Below, in pieces: positions 48,361-61,600 of a DNA stretch of 64,000 nucleotides. The notes beneath the pieces are model-generated. The model did no database searches. It had not been told where the DNA came from and was given only the letters and a program-made list of their open reading frames with translations. Source of the DNA: Theocolax elegans (Eukaryota; Arthropoda; Insecta; Hymenoptera; Cerocephalidae); assembly GCA_026168455.1 (NCBI GenBank), contig CM047431.1:1536598-1600597 (forward strand), given 5' to 3'. Within the stretch, counting starts at the first letter, position 1, and the number at the start of each line of letters is the position of its first letter. The translations under genes were made by a program, and so were the position numbers.

Positions 48361-49722
48361 CGATTGATACAAGCACCACTAGCGAGCGAAGCGTTTAACC
48401 AACGGTGGTACAAGTATTATTTTATTATTTAAAAGAATAAAAAAGAAATGTCCATTTTATTAGTATTGCAGAAATTAATTTTGCACAAATTAATATCATT
48501 AGAATATTATTTATTTATAACTGTAAAACATGTGAGGGCCAGAAATGAAAAATAATAGTGTAAGATACTTTCATATAAAAAAATCTGTATTCAGATTGGT
48601 AGAAATTTTTGCATGGTTCAAAATACTTGTCGATTACAGTTTGATTTCAGTGCTTTCAATTGTAGAAACTTTTTACGAAGTTTAAGTAATATATATATAT
48701 AAAAATGTTTATATAAAATATAAATTTTGGTGGTACGATTCAAAATACTTGTCGATTTCAGTTTGATTTCAATTCTTTCAATTGCAGAAATTTTTATACG
48801 AAATTTTCGTAATATTTATAAAAATGTTTCATTAAAATTCAAAGAAATAGATAAAATAAGGTAGTTAGAAATTAAAATTATTTATTATCAGATAACAATG
48901 TCAGATTGAATTGCAGAATTTATTTATCAGATAACAATTTCAAAGTTTGATGAGAATAGCACAATACTTGCGGGTTTCGACACCTTCTTGGAAGGTGTTT
49001 TCGAATTGAATACTTTCAATTGCAGAAAAATATTATGGAATATAAGTTAGATATAGAAAAGGTGTAATAAAAATATAAATAAGTAGAGAAAATATGGGAT
49101 TAGAATCAAAGATATTTTATCTTATACTTTAAAATTTATCAGACAGATAACAATTTTATTTATCAGATAATAATTTTCAAAGTTTGATTAGAATACACAT
49201 ATACTTGCGGGTTTTGACACCTTTTTGAAAGGTGTTTTTGATTTGAGTACTTTTAATTGCAGAAAACTATTATGGAGTATAAATTTCGTATAAAAAATTT
49301 CTGCAATTGAAAGAATTGAAATCAAACTGAAATCGACAAGTATTTTGAATCGTACCACAAAATTTATATTTTATAAAACATTTTTATATATATATTACTT
49401 AAACTTCGTAAAAAGTTTCTACAATTGAAAGCACTGAAATCAAACTGTAATCGACAAGTATTTTGAACCATGCAAAAATTTCTACCAATCTGAATACAGA
49501 TTTTTTTATATGAAAAGTATCTTACACTATTATTTTCATTTCTGGCCCTCACATGTTTTACAGTTATAAATAAATAATATTCTAATGATATTAATTTGTG
49601 CAAAATTAATTTCTGCAATACTAATAAAATGGACATTTCTTTTTTATTCTTTTAAAAATAAAATAATACTTGTACCACCGTTGGTTAAACGCTTCGCTCG
49701 CTAGTGGTGCTTGTATCAATCG

Positions 49723-49795
49723 GCCGGGGCCGGGAATCAAACCTGGGACCTCCAGATTACGAGTCCGTCGCCCTACCGACCAAGCCATCGCAGGC
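49723..49795 (-). tRNA. Inverted copy of the tRNA-Thr-like sequence
   Basis: Exact reverse-complement counterpart of 48288-48360, carried by the inverted spacer. The same mismatches in the acceptor stem are present, so both copies come from one source. Confidence 0.55.
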
Positions 49796-51080
49796 CTCTT
49801 TTAGGAACTTTATTAGATAAAAATAATGATGTCTATTTTATCATTGGTGATGTAGGATATTAAAATTGCCAGATAGTATTGCAATATTTATATATTATTA
49901 CTCATTGCAGTTTCTTCACGGTATTATATACTTTCATAAATGTAAAGGAATACATTAGTAAGTCAGAATTAACACATATATGAAGCGTTTAACCAACGGT
50001 GGTGCAAGTATTATTTTATTATTTAAAAGAATAAAAAAGAAATGTCCATTTTATTAGTATTGCAGAAATTAATTTTGCACAAATTAATATCATTAGAATA
50101 TTATTTATTTATAACTGTAAAACATGTGAGGGCCAGAAATGAAAAATAATAGTGTAAGATACTTTTCATATAAAAAAATCTGTATTCAGATTGGTAGAAA
50201 TTTTTGCATGGTTCAAAATACTTGTCGATTACAGTTTGATTTCAGTGCTTTCAATTGTAGAAACTTTTTACGAAGTTTAAGTAATATATATATATAAAAA
50301 TGTTTATATAAAATATAAATTTTGTGGTACGATTCAAAATACTTGTCGATTTCAGTTTGATTTCAATTCTTTCAATTGCAGAAATTTTTTATACGAAATT
50401 TTCGTAATATTTATAAAAATGTTTCATTAAAATTCAAAGAAATAGATAAAATAAGGTAGTTAGAAATTAAAATTATTTATTTATCAGATAACAATGTCAG
50501 ATTGAATTGCAGAATTTATTTATCAGATAACAATTTTCAAAGTTTGATGAGAATAGCACAATACTTGCGGGTTTCGACACCTTCTTGGAAGGTGTTTTCG
50601 AATTGAATACTTTCAATTGCAGAAAAATATTATGGAATATAAGTTAGATATAGAAAAGGTGTAATAAAAATATAAATAAGTAGAGAAAATATGGGAATTA
50701 GAATCAAAGATATTTTTATCTTATACTTTAAAATTTATCAGACAGATAACAATTTTATTTATCAGATAATAATTTTCAAAGTTTGATTAGAATAACACAT
50801 ATACTTGCGGGTTTTGACACCTTTTTGAAAGGTGTTTTTGATTTGAGTACTTTCAATTGCAGAAAACTATTATGGAGTATAAATTACTTATAAAAAGGTG
50901 TAATTAAAATAATTAAGTATAAAAATAGAATTATCTTAAAAATGCTAACACATATACTTGCGGGTTTTGACACCTTTTTGAAAGGTGTTTTTGATTTGAG
51001 TACTTTTAATTGCAGAAAACTATTATGGAGTATAAATTACTTATAAAAAGGTGTAATTAAAATATAAATAAGTATAAAAA

Positions 51081-53105
51081 TAGAATTATCTTAAAAATGC
51101 AATAATTAATATAGTTAATTGTTTATAATAGAATTATCTTAAAAATGCAATAATTAATATAGTTAATTGTTTATAATAGAATTATCTTAAAAATGCAATA
51201 ATTAATATAGTTAATTGTTTATAATAGAATTATCTTAAAAATGCAATAATTAATATAGTTAATTGTTTATAATAGAATTATCTTAAAAATGCAATAATTA
51301 ATATAGTTAATTGTTTATAATAGAATTATCTTAAAAATGCAATAATTAATATAGTTAATTGTTTATAATAGAATTATCTTAAAAATGCAATAATTAATAT
51401 AGTTAATTGTTTATAATAGAATTATCTTAAAAATGCAATAATTAATATAGTTAATTGTTTATAATAGAATTATCTTAAAAATGCAATAATTAATATAGTT
51501 AATTGTTTATAATAGAATTATCTTAAAAATGCAATAATTAATATAGTTAATTGTTTATAATAGAATTATCTTAAAAATGCAATAATTAATATAGTTAATT
51601 GTTTATAATAGAATTATCTTAAAAATGCAATAATTAATATAGTTAATTGTTTATAATAGAATTATCTTAAAAATGCAATAATTAATATAGTTAATTGTTT
51701 ATAATAGAATTATCTTAAAAATGCAATAATTAATATAGTTAATTGTTTATAATAGAATTATCTTAAAAATGCTAACACATATACTTGCGGGTTTTGACAC
51801 CTTTTTGAAAGGTGTTTTTGATTTGAGTACTTTCAATTGCAGAAAACTATTATGGAGTATAAATTACTTATAAAAAGGTGTAATTAAAATAATTAAGTAT
51901 AAAAATAGAATTATCTTAAAAATGCAATAATTAATATAGTTAATTGTTTATAATAGAATTATCTTAAAAATGCAATAATTAATATAGTTAATTGTTTATA
52001 ATAGAATTATCTTAAAAATGCTAACACATATACTTGCGGGTTTTGACACCTTTTTGAAAGGTGTTTTTGATTTGAGTACTTTTAATTGCAGAAAACTATT
52101 ATGGAGTATAAATTACTTATAAAAAGGTGTAATTAAAATAATTAAGTATAAAAATAGAATTATCTTAAAAATGCAATAATTAATATAGTTAATTGTTTAT
52201 AATAGAATTATCTTAAAAATGCAATAATTAATATAGTTAATTGTTTATAATAGAATTATCTTAAAAATGCAATAATTAATATAGTTAATTGTTTATAATA
52301 GAATTATCTTAAAAATGCAATAATTAATATAGTTAATTGTTTATAATAGAATTATCTTAAAAATGCAATAATTAATATAGTTAATTGTTTATAATAGAAT
52401 TATCTTAAAAATGCAATAATTAATATAGTTAATTGTTTATAATAGAATTATCTTAAAAATGCAATAATTAATATAGTTAATTGTTTATAATAGAATTATC
52501 TTAAAAATGCAATAATTAATATAGTTAATTGTTTATAATAGAATTATCTTAAAAATGCAATAATTAATATAGTTAATTGTTTATAATAGAATTATCTTAA
52601 AAATGCTAACACATATACTTGCGGGTTTTGACACCTTTTTGAAAGGTGTTTTTGATTTGAGTACTTTTAATTGCAGAAAACTATTATGGAGTATAAATTA
52701 CTTATAAAAAGGTGTAATTAAAATATAAATAAGTATAAAAATAGAATTATCTTAAAAATGCAATAATTAATATAGTTAATTGTTTATAATAGAATTATCT
52801 TAAAAATGCAATAATTAATATAGTTAATTGTTTATAATAGAATTATCTTAAAAATGCAATAATTAATATAGTTAATTGTTTATAATAGAATTATCTTAAA
52901 AATGCTAACACATATACTTGCGGGTTTTGACACCTTTTTGAAAGGTGTTTTTGATTTGAGTACTTTCAATTGCAGAAAACTATTATGGAGTATAAATTAC
53001 TTATAAAAAGGTGTAATTAAAATATAAATAAGTATAAAAATAGAATTATCTTAAAAATGCAATAATTAATATAGTTAATTGTTTATAATAGAATTATCTT
53101 AAAAA
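51081..53105. repeat. 48-bp satellite alternating with TACTTGCGGG modules
   Basis: The 48-bp unit contains TAGAATTATCTTAAAAATGC and AATATAGTTAATTGTTTATAA. About 14 units run from 51081 to about 51767, then arrays of roughly 2, 9, 3 and 1 units are separated by a module of about 140 bp with TATACTTGCGGG and the ACACCTTTTTGAAAGGTGT hairpin. Each module is joined at the same point after AAAAATGC. Later modules (53117-54260) have one satellite unit or none. Confidence 0.9.
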
Positions 53106-54669
53106 TGCTAACACATATACTTGCGGGTTTTGACACCTTTTTGAAAGGTGTTTTTGATTTGAGTACTTTCAATTGCAGAAAACTATTATGGAGTATAAAT
53201 TACTTATAAAAAGGTGTAATTAAAATATAAATAAGTAGAGAAAATATGGGAATTAGAATCAAAGATATTTTTATCTTATACTTTAAAATTTATCAGACAG
53301 ATAACAATTTTATTTATCAGATAATAATTTTCAAAGTTTGATTAGAATAACACATATACTTGCGGGTTTTGACACCTTTTTGAAAGGTGTTTTTGATTTG
53401 AGTACTTTCAATTGCAGAAAACTATTATGGAGTATAAATTACTTATAAAAAGGTGTAATTAAAATATAAATAAGTATAAAAATAGAATTATCTTAAAAAT
53501 GCAATAATTAATATAGTTAATTGTTTATAATAGAATTATCTTAAAAATGCTAACACATATACTTGCGGGTTTTGACACCTTTTTGAAAGGTGTTTTTGAT
53601 TTGAGTACTTTCAATTGCAGAAAACTATTATGGAGTATAAATTACTTATAAAAAGGTGTAATTAAAATATAAATAAGTAGAGAAAATATGGGAATTAGAA
53701 TCAAAGATATTTTTATCTTATACTTTAAAATTTATCAGACAGATAACAATTTTATTTATCAGATAATAATTTTCAAAGTTTGATTAGAATAACACATATA
53801 CTTGCGGGTTTTGACACCTTTTTGAAAGGTGTTTTTGATTTGAGTACTTTCAATTGCAGAAAAATATTATGGAATATAAGTTAGATATAGAAAAGGTGTA
53901 TAAAAATATAAATAAGTAGAGAAAATATGGGAATTAGAATCAAAGATATTTTTATCTTATACTTTAAAATTTATCAGACAGATAACAATTTTATTTATCA
54001 GATAATATTTTCAAAGTTGATTAGAATAACACATATACTTGCGGGTTTTGACACCTTTTTGAAAGGTGTTTTTGATTTAGTACTTTTAATTGCAGAAAAC
54101 TATTATGGAGTATAAATTACTTATAAAAAGGTGTAATTAAAATATAAATAAGTATAAAAATAGAATTATCTTAAAAATGCAAATAATTAATATAGTTAAT
54201 TGTTTATAATAGAATTATCTTAAAAATGCTAACACATATACTTGCGGGTTTTGACACCTTTTTGAAAGGTGTTTTTGATTTGAGTACTTTCAATTGCAGA
54301 AAACTATTATGGAGTATAAAATTACTTATAAAAAGGTGTAATTAAAATAATTAAGTATAAAAATAGAATTATCTTAAAATGCAATAATTAATATATTTAC
54401 TTTTTAACCCATTGCATGTATCATATGGATATTTGGAAAAGTGTATGTTATACTTGATTAATATTTATTTCATCTTCAACAATTTTGCATCTGTATTTAA
54501 AGCATTACATTGAATTTTAGATCCGTTATTATTATTGAGTATACGTTTAAAAATTTTATGAGTTTTATCAAGAATGAGTAAACAAATACACATTCTTTCA
54601 TGTTATGTTCACAACTTTTTTTTGCGCCTGGAAAAAATACATATATTATGTATTCTGAAAAACAATTTT

Positions 54670-54700
54670 AAAATATATATATAGTATATAAATATTCCGG
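54670..54700 (-). other. TRIM-free (empty-site) copy of the insertion locus
   Basis: On the minus strand GGAATATTTATATAC runs directly into TATATATATATTTTAAAATT. At 45121-45147 and 46637 the same flanks are separated by the TRIM. The flanks are AT-rich, so the exact target duplication (about 5 bp) is ambiguous. Confidence 0.75.
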
Positions 54701-55528
54701 CCGCACGCACACACACCCACATACATACATACATATATATACACATATATGGGCTATTTCACGTCAAGTGGTACGATGAAAATTTTAAATCACTCCAAAA
54801 TTTGAGAACAGGCTGGAAACATCTTCCAGAACATACAAAAAAAATTTAAGTGTTAAAAATAATTTGCTTAAGAGTTATTTGACCATAAAAAGTGGAAATT
54901 TTATATATATACATATAGTATACTTTTCTAAAACAATACTAGGAGTGAAATAATTTCAAGAATCAAATGCGTACATTTTATGGTAAATTTCAATATCTAG
55001 CTACTTAATAAAAGTATTCTATTGTAGTTCATAAATAATTTTTTAATATGATCACATTTAGTGTTGTTAAGGTACTGAAAATTAATACATTATGAATCTA
55101 TTTTGTGCTTTTATTTGGTTCCTTGAAACGGCTATTTATGGTAGGTTTCAATTTCCAGTTATTTAAAAAAAAGTGTTCTTTTATAGTTTAAAAAGAACTC
55201 TTTAATATGAACACATTTCGAGTTATTTAGGTACTGAAAATTAATTCATTATGAACCTATTTTGTGCTTTTATTAGCTATATTGCAATGGGTATTTTATG
55301 TAAGTACTCTTTAGATGTACTTATAGAACTCTTTATACGCAGAAAAGCGGACATTGTTAATATTCTTTATGAAATTTTAAAGAACTCTAATGGTATGAAA
55401 TGGGATTACTTTCAAGAATTCATGCTGGTAAATACAAATTCATAAAGAATTCTTTTAGAATTGAGTATGCCGTCTGGGTAATTAATCAAATGTATTCGTT
55501 TTTATAAATAAAGGTGTAGCCTAAAGAG

Positions 55529-55554
55529 GATGACGAAAAGTCATCGAAACGTCG
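55529..55554 (+). other. Small hairpin followed by GAAACGTCG (also at about 57870)
   Basis: GATGAC-GAAAA-GTCATC forms a perfect six-base-pair hairpin followed at once by GAAACGTCG. Hairpins before GAAACGTCG/GAAACGTTG are a recurrent feature near retroelement ends, including Penelope-like ones as I recall. No other retroelement feature is visible here. Confidence 0.3.
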
Positions 55555-56279
55555 CCATCTAAATAAAATTGTGGTTTATTCACCAAGATCAATTAAATAT
55601 CATTTGAAATAAATACTGCGTGGATGATAAGAAAATTATCTATCTTCATAATTACTTCCGTCATTTTCGCAATTATGCAATTCGGTTTATGATGATAGGT
55701 CTCAGTTTGTTTCCTTTCTAATATCTCATCTTTCGGTGTCAGCCCTCTCCACCTTTGATGATTTGGCACCATCTAAATTAGTAACAATAATCTACATAAT
55801 ATTAAAATTTTATAAGTGAAATTGTGAATTTTTCAGTAAAAAACCCCTTATACTGTAAAAAATATTTAGTGAATGTCATTTTTTATGAGTCCATTGTGAT
55901 CGCATTGATACGAGGATAAATTTACCACTATTACAAATTTTTTAAAGAGTCGTTTTTTATTAGTTGTTTGGCTTGGAAGTTTCAGTAGTCCGCGTACGTA
56001 CGTACGTCCGTAAGTACAACTTTTTATACATACATTTTACCATTAATTATTACGATTGCACAACCGATAATTAATTTTGTTGTCAACAATTAATTGTCGT
56101 GGTGCCAGGTATAAACTGTATGTATTCAAAAATTATAATAAATATATATTATTTGTAATATTAATAACAAATTATATTTAGAAATATATCTAAAATAAGC
56201 ATTTTTCTGTGAATTCCCATTTACTGTAAATAATTATATAAATAAACAATATCTTTTTTAGACTTTATGTGTCCCTGGA

Positions 56280-57301
56280 ATTAGGACAAACAGTTCCTAG
56301 ATCTTTCGGGAATTTCGGAGGAAATTCGGGATGAGTCGACTAATTACGGGGTTTCCTGGATATTTCGGAATTTCCGAAATATTTCAGAAAGACTCCACTA
56401 ATTACGGGATATCCTGGATATTTCGGGAATATCTGAGGAAATTCGTGATTACTCTACCAATTACGGAATTTCCTCATCTTTCGGGAATTCCTGAGGTATT
56501 TCGGGATGACGCTACTAATTACGGGAATTTCTGGATATTTCGGGAATTTCTGGAAAAATTCGGGATGACTACTAATTACGGGATTTCTTGGATATTTCGG
56601 AAATTTCTGAAATATTTAGAAAGACTCCACTAATGACGGAAATTTCTGGATATTTCGGGAATATATGAGGAAATTCGTGATGACTCTACCAATTACGGGA
56701 TTTCCTGGATCTTTCGGGAATTCCTGAGGTATTTCGAGATGACGCTACCAATTACGGGAATTTCTGGATATTTCGGGAATTTCTCAAATATTTCATAAAG
56801 ACTCCACTAATTACGGGAATTTTTGGATATTTCGGGTATATCTGAGGAAATTCGTAATGATTCTACCAATTACGGGATTTCCAGGATCTTTCGGGAATTG
56901 CTGAGGTATTTCGGGATGACGCTACTAATTACGGAATTTCCTGGACATTTCGGGAATTTCTGAAATATTTAGAAAGACTCCACTAATTACGGAATTTCCT
57001 GGATATTTCGGGAATTTCTGAGGTATTTCTGGATCACTCTACTAATTACGGGATTTCCAGGATATTTCGGAAATTTCTGAGTAAATTCGGGGTAACACCA
57101 ATAATAACGGGATTTCCTGGATCTTCCGGGAATTTCTGAGGAAATTCGGGATAACACCAATAATAACGGAATTTCCTGGATATTTCGGGAATTTCTGAGG
57201 TATTCCTGGATAACTCTACTAATTAAGGGATTTTCTGGATATTTCGGGAATTTCTGAGGTATTTCGAAATGTCTCCACTAATTACGGAATTTCCTGGATA
57301 T
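56280..57301. repeat. ~59-bp satellite, first block
   Basis: Units of about 59 bp read CTCCACTAATTACGGGATTT, CCTGGATATTTCGGGAATTT, then CTGAGGTATTTC with many variants. The block belongs to copy 1 of the 2.35-kb duplication. Confidence 0.9.
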
Positions 57302-58619
57302 TTCAAGAATCAAATGCGTACATTTTATGGTAAATTCATATCTAGCTACTTAATAAAAGTATTCTATTGTAGTTCATAAATAATTTTTTAATATGCACAT
57401 TTAGTGTTGTTAAGGTACTGAAAATTAATACATTATGAATCTATTTTGTGCTTTTATTTGGTTCCTTGAAACGGCTATTTATGGTAGGTTTCAATTTCCA
57501 GTTATTAAAAAAAAGTGTTCTTTTATAGTTTAAAAGAACTCTTTAATATGAACACATTTCGAGTTATTTAGGTACTGAAAATTAATTCATTATGAACCTA
57601 TTTTGTGCTTTTATTAGCTATATTGCAATGGGTATTTTATGTAAGTACTCTTTAGATGTACTTATAGAACTCTTTATACGCAGAAAAGCGGACATTGTTA
57701 ATATTCTTTATGAAATTTTAAAGAACTCTAATGGTATGAAATGGGATTACTTTCAAGAATTCATGCTGGTAAATACAAATTCATAAAGAATTCTTTTAGA
57801 ATTGAGTATGCCGTCTGGGTAATTAATCAAATGTATTCGTTTTTATAAATAAAGGTGTAGCCTAAAGAGGATGACGAAAAGTCATCGAAACGTCGCCATC
57901 TAAATAAAATTGTGGTTTATTCACCAAGATCAATTAAATATCATTTTGAAATAAATACTGCGTGGATGATAAGAAAATTATCTATCTTCATAATTTACTT
58001 CCGTCATTTTCGCAATTATGCAATTCGGTTTATGATGATAGGTCTCAGTTTGTTTCCTTTCTAATATCTCATCTTTCGGTGTCAGCCCTCTCCACCTTTG
58101 ATGATTTGGCACCATCTAAATTAGTAACAATAATCTACATAATATTAAAATTTTATAAGTGAAATTGTGAATTTTTCAGTAAAAAACCCCTTATACTGTA
58201 AAAAATATTTAGTGAATGTCATTTTTTATGAGTCCATTGTGATCGCATTGATACGAGGATAAATTTACCACTATTACAAATTTTTTAAAGAGTCGTTTTT
58301 TATTAGTTGTTTGGCTTGGAAGTTTCAGTAGTCCGCGTACGTACGTACGTCCGTAAGTACAACTTTTTATACATACATTTTACCATTAATTATTACGATT
58401 GCACAACCGATAATTAATTTTGTTGTCAACAATTAATTGTCGTGGTGCCAGGTATAAACTGTATGTATTCAAAAATTATAATAAATATATATTATTTGTA
58501 ATATTAATAACAAATTATATTTAGAAATATATCTAAAATAAGCATTTTTCTGTGAATTCCCATTTTACTGTAAATAATTATATAAATAAACAATATCTTT
58601 TTTAGACTTTATGTGTCCC

Positions 58620-61600
58620 TGGAATTAGGACAAACAGTTCCTAGATCTTTCGGGAATTTCGGAGGAAATTCGGGATGAGTCGACTAATTACGGGGTTTCC
58701 TGGATATTTCGGGAATTTCCGAAATATTTCAGAAAGACTCCACTAATTACGGGATATCCTGGATATTTCGGGAATATCTGAGGAAATTCGTGATTACTCT
58801 ACCAATTACGGAATTTCCTCAATCTTTCGGGAATTCCTGAGGTATTTCGGGATGACGCTACTAATTACGGGAATTTCTGGATATTTCGGGAATTTCTGGA
58901 AAAATTCGGGATGACTACTAATTACGGGATTTCTTGGATATTTCGGAAATTTCTGAAATATTTTAGAAAGACTCCACTAATGACGGAAATTTCTGGATAT
59001 TTCGGGAATATATGAGGAAATTCGTGATGACTCTACCAATTACGGGATTTCCTGGATCTTTCGGGAATTCCTGAGGTATTTCGAGATGACGCTACCAATT
59101 ACGGGAATTTCTGGATATTTCGGGAATTTCTCAAATATTTCATAAAGACTCCACTAATTACGGGAATTTTTGGATATTTCGGGTATATCTGAGGAAATTC
59201 GTAATGATTCTACCAATTACGGGATTTCCAGGATCTTTCGGGAATTGCTGAGGTATTTCGGGATGACGCTACTAATTACGGAATTTCCTGGACATTTCGG
59301 GAATTTCTGAAATATTTAGAAAGACTCCACTAATTACGGAATTTCCTGGATATTTCGGGAATTTCTGAGGTATTTCTGGATCACTCTACTAATTACGGGA
59401 TTTCCAGGATATTTCGGAAATTTCTGAGTAAATTCGGGGTAACACCAATAATAACGGGATTTCCTGGATCTTCCGGGAATTTCTGAGGAAATTCGGGATA
59501 ACACCAATAATAACGGAATTTCCTGGATATTTCGGGAATTTCTGAGGTATTCCTGGATAACTCTACTAATTAAGGGATTTTCTGGATATTTCGGGAATTT
59601 CTGAGGTATTTCGAAATGTCTCCACTAATTACGGAATTTCCTGGATATTTCGGGAATTTCTGAGGTATTTCTGGATCACTCTACCAATTACGGGATTTCC
59701 AGGATATTTCGGAAATTTCTGAGTAAATTCGGGGTAACACCAATAATAACGGGATTTTCTGGAAATTTCGGGAATTTCTGAAAAAATTCGGGATGACTAA
59801 TAATTACGGAATTTCCTGGATCTTTCGGGAATTCCTGAGGTATTTCGAGATGACGTTACCAATTACGGGAATTTCAGGATATTTCGGGAATTTCTCAAAT
59901 ATTTCATAAAGACTCCACTAATTACGGGATTTTTTGGATATTTCGGGAATATCTGAGGAAATTCGGGATAAAACCAATAATAACGGAATTTCCTGGATAT
60001 TTCGGGAATTCCTGGGGTATTTCGGGAATTTCTGGGGTATTTCGGGATGACGCTACTAATTACGGGAATTTCTGGATATTTCGGGAATTTCTGGAAAAAT
60101 TCGGGATGACTACTAATTACGGGATTTCTTGGATATTTCGGGAATTTCTGAAATATTTCAGAAAGACTCCACTAATGACGGAATTTCCTGGATATTTCGG
60201 GAATTTCTGAGGTATTTCTGGATCACTCTACCAATTACGGGATTTCCTGGATCTTTCGGGAATGTCTGAGGAAATTCGGAGTAACACCAATAAGAACGGA
60301 TTTTCCTGGATATTTCGGGAATTTCTGAGGTATTTCTGGATAACTCTACTAAATAAGGGATTTCCTGGATAATTCGGGAATTTCTGAAATATTTCAAAAA
60401 GACTCCACTAATTACGGGATTTTCTGGATATTTCAGGAATATCTGAGGAATTTCGTGACGATTCTACCAATTACGAGATTTCCTGGATCTTTCGGTAATC
60501 GCTCAGGTATTTAAAAAAAAACTCCACTAATTATGGTATTTCCTGGATATTTCGAGAATTTCTGTGGTATTTTTGGATAACTCTACAAATTAAGGGATTT
60601 CCTGGATATTTGGAGAATTTCTGAGGTATTTCTGGATAACTCTACTAATTACGGGATTTCCGGGATATTTCGGGAATTTCTGAAATATTTCAGAAAGACT
60701 CCACAAATTACGGAATTTCCTGGATATTTCGGGAATTTCTGATATATTTCAGAAAGACTCCACTAATTGTGGTATTTCCTGGATATTTCGGGAATATCTG
60801 AGGAAATTCGGGATGAATCTACCAATTACGGGATTTCCTGGATCTTTTGGGAATTCCGAGGTATTTCGGGATGATTCTACCTATTACGGGATTTCCTGGA
60901 TATTACGCGAATTTCTGTGGAAATTCGGGATGAATCTACTAATTACGGAATTTCCTGTATATTTCGGGAATTTCTGAAATATTTCTGAGAGACTCCACTA
61001 ATTACGGGATTTCCTGGATATTTCGGGAATTTCTGAGGAATTTCTGGATAACTCTACAAATTAAGGGATTTCCTGGATATTTCGGGAATTTCTGAAATAT
61101 TTCAGAAAGACTCCACTAATTATAGTATTTCCTGGATATTTCGGGAATATCTGAGGAAATTCGGGATGAATCTACCAATTACGGGATTTCCTGGATCTTT
61201 TGGGAATTGCGAGGTATTTCGGGATAACTCTCCAAATTAAGGGATTTCCTGGATAATTCGGGAATTTCTGAAATATTTCAGAAAGACTCCACTAATTACG
61301 GGATTTTCTGGATATTTCGGGAATATCTGAGGAATTTCGTGACGATTCTACCAATTACTAGATTACCTGGATCTTTCGGTAATTGCTGAGGTATTTAAAA
61401 AAAAACTCCACTAATTATGGTATTTCCTGGATATGTCGAGAATTTCTGTGGTATTTTTGGATAACTCTACAAATTAAGGGATTTCCTGGATATTTGGGGA
61501 ATTTCTGAGGTATTTCTGGATAACTCTACTAATTACGGGATTTCCAGGATATTTCGGTAATTTCTGAAATATTTCAGAAAAACTCCACTAATTACGGAAT

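Larger units (their letters stand above)
46637..54901. repeat. Large inverted-repeat complex (~8 kb)
   Basis: The left end (46637-46960) is matched in reverse at about 54395-54690, and the TRIM's left flank (41978-42198 and its duplicate) is matched in reverse at 54690-54901. Between them, the arm sequence with TACTTG modules occurs in alternating orientation: left arm about 46981-48075, right arm about 48405-49275, left arm 49280-49670, right arm 49990 onward. A spacer (48080-48400) is inverted at 49680-49990. Modules carry ACACCTTTTTGAAAGGTGT hairpins and TTTCAATTGCAGAAA. No transposase is found. Confidence 0.8.
54957..59646. repeat. ~2.35-kb tandem duplication
   Basis: Copy 1 (54957-57301) and copy 2 (57302-about 59646) both begin AAGAATCAAATGCGTAC and include the ~59-bp satellite at their right ends. 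The join at 57301 lies inside a satellite unit. A 64-codon frame starting MNLFCAFISYIAMG occurs once in each copy, but has no known domain and is not called as a gene. Confidence 0.9.

Noticed and set aside
51081..51767. Regular 48-bp repeats resembling a CRISPR array
   Set aside because: Units are contiguous with no variable spacers, there are no cas genes, and the context is eukaryotic.
55525..55560. Possible hammerhead ribozyme core (GGATGA...GAAAC)
   Set aside because: The CUGAUGA box is not intact and the helices do not fit; the sequence forms a simple GATGAC/GTCATC hairpin instead.
55251..57786. 64-codon frame occurring twice (MNLFCAFISY...)
   Set aside because: Both copies belong to the 2.35-kb duplication, which copies coding and non-coding DNA alike; no domain recognised.
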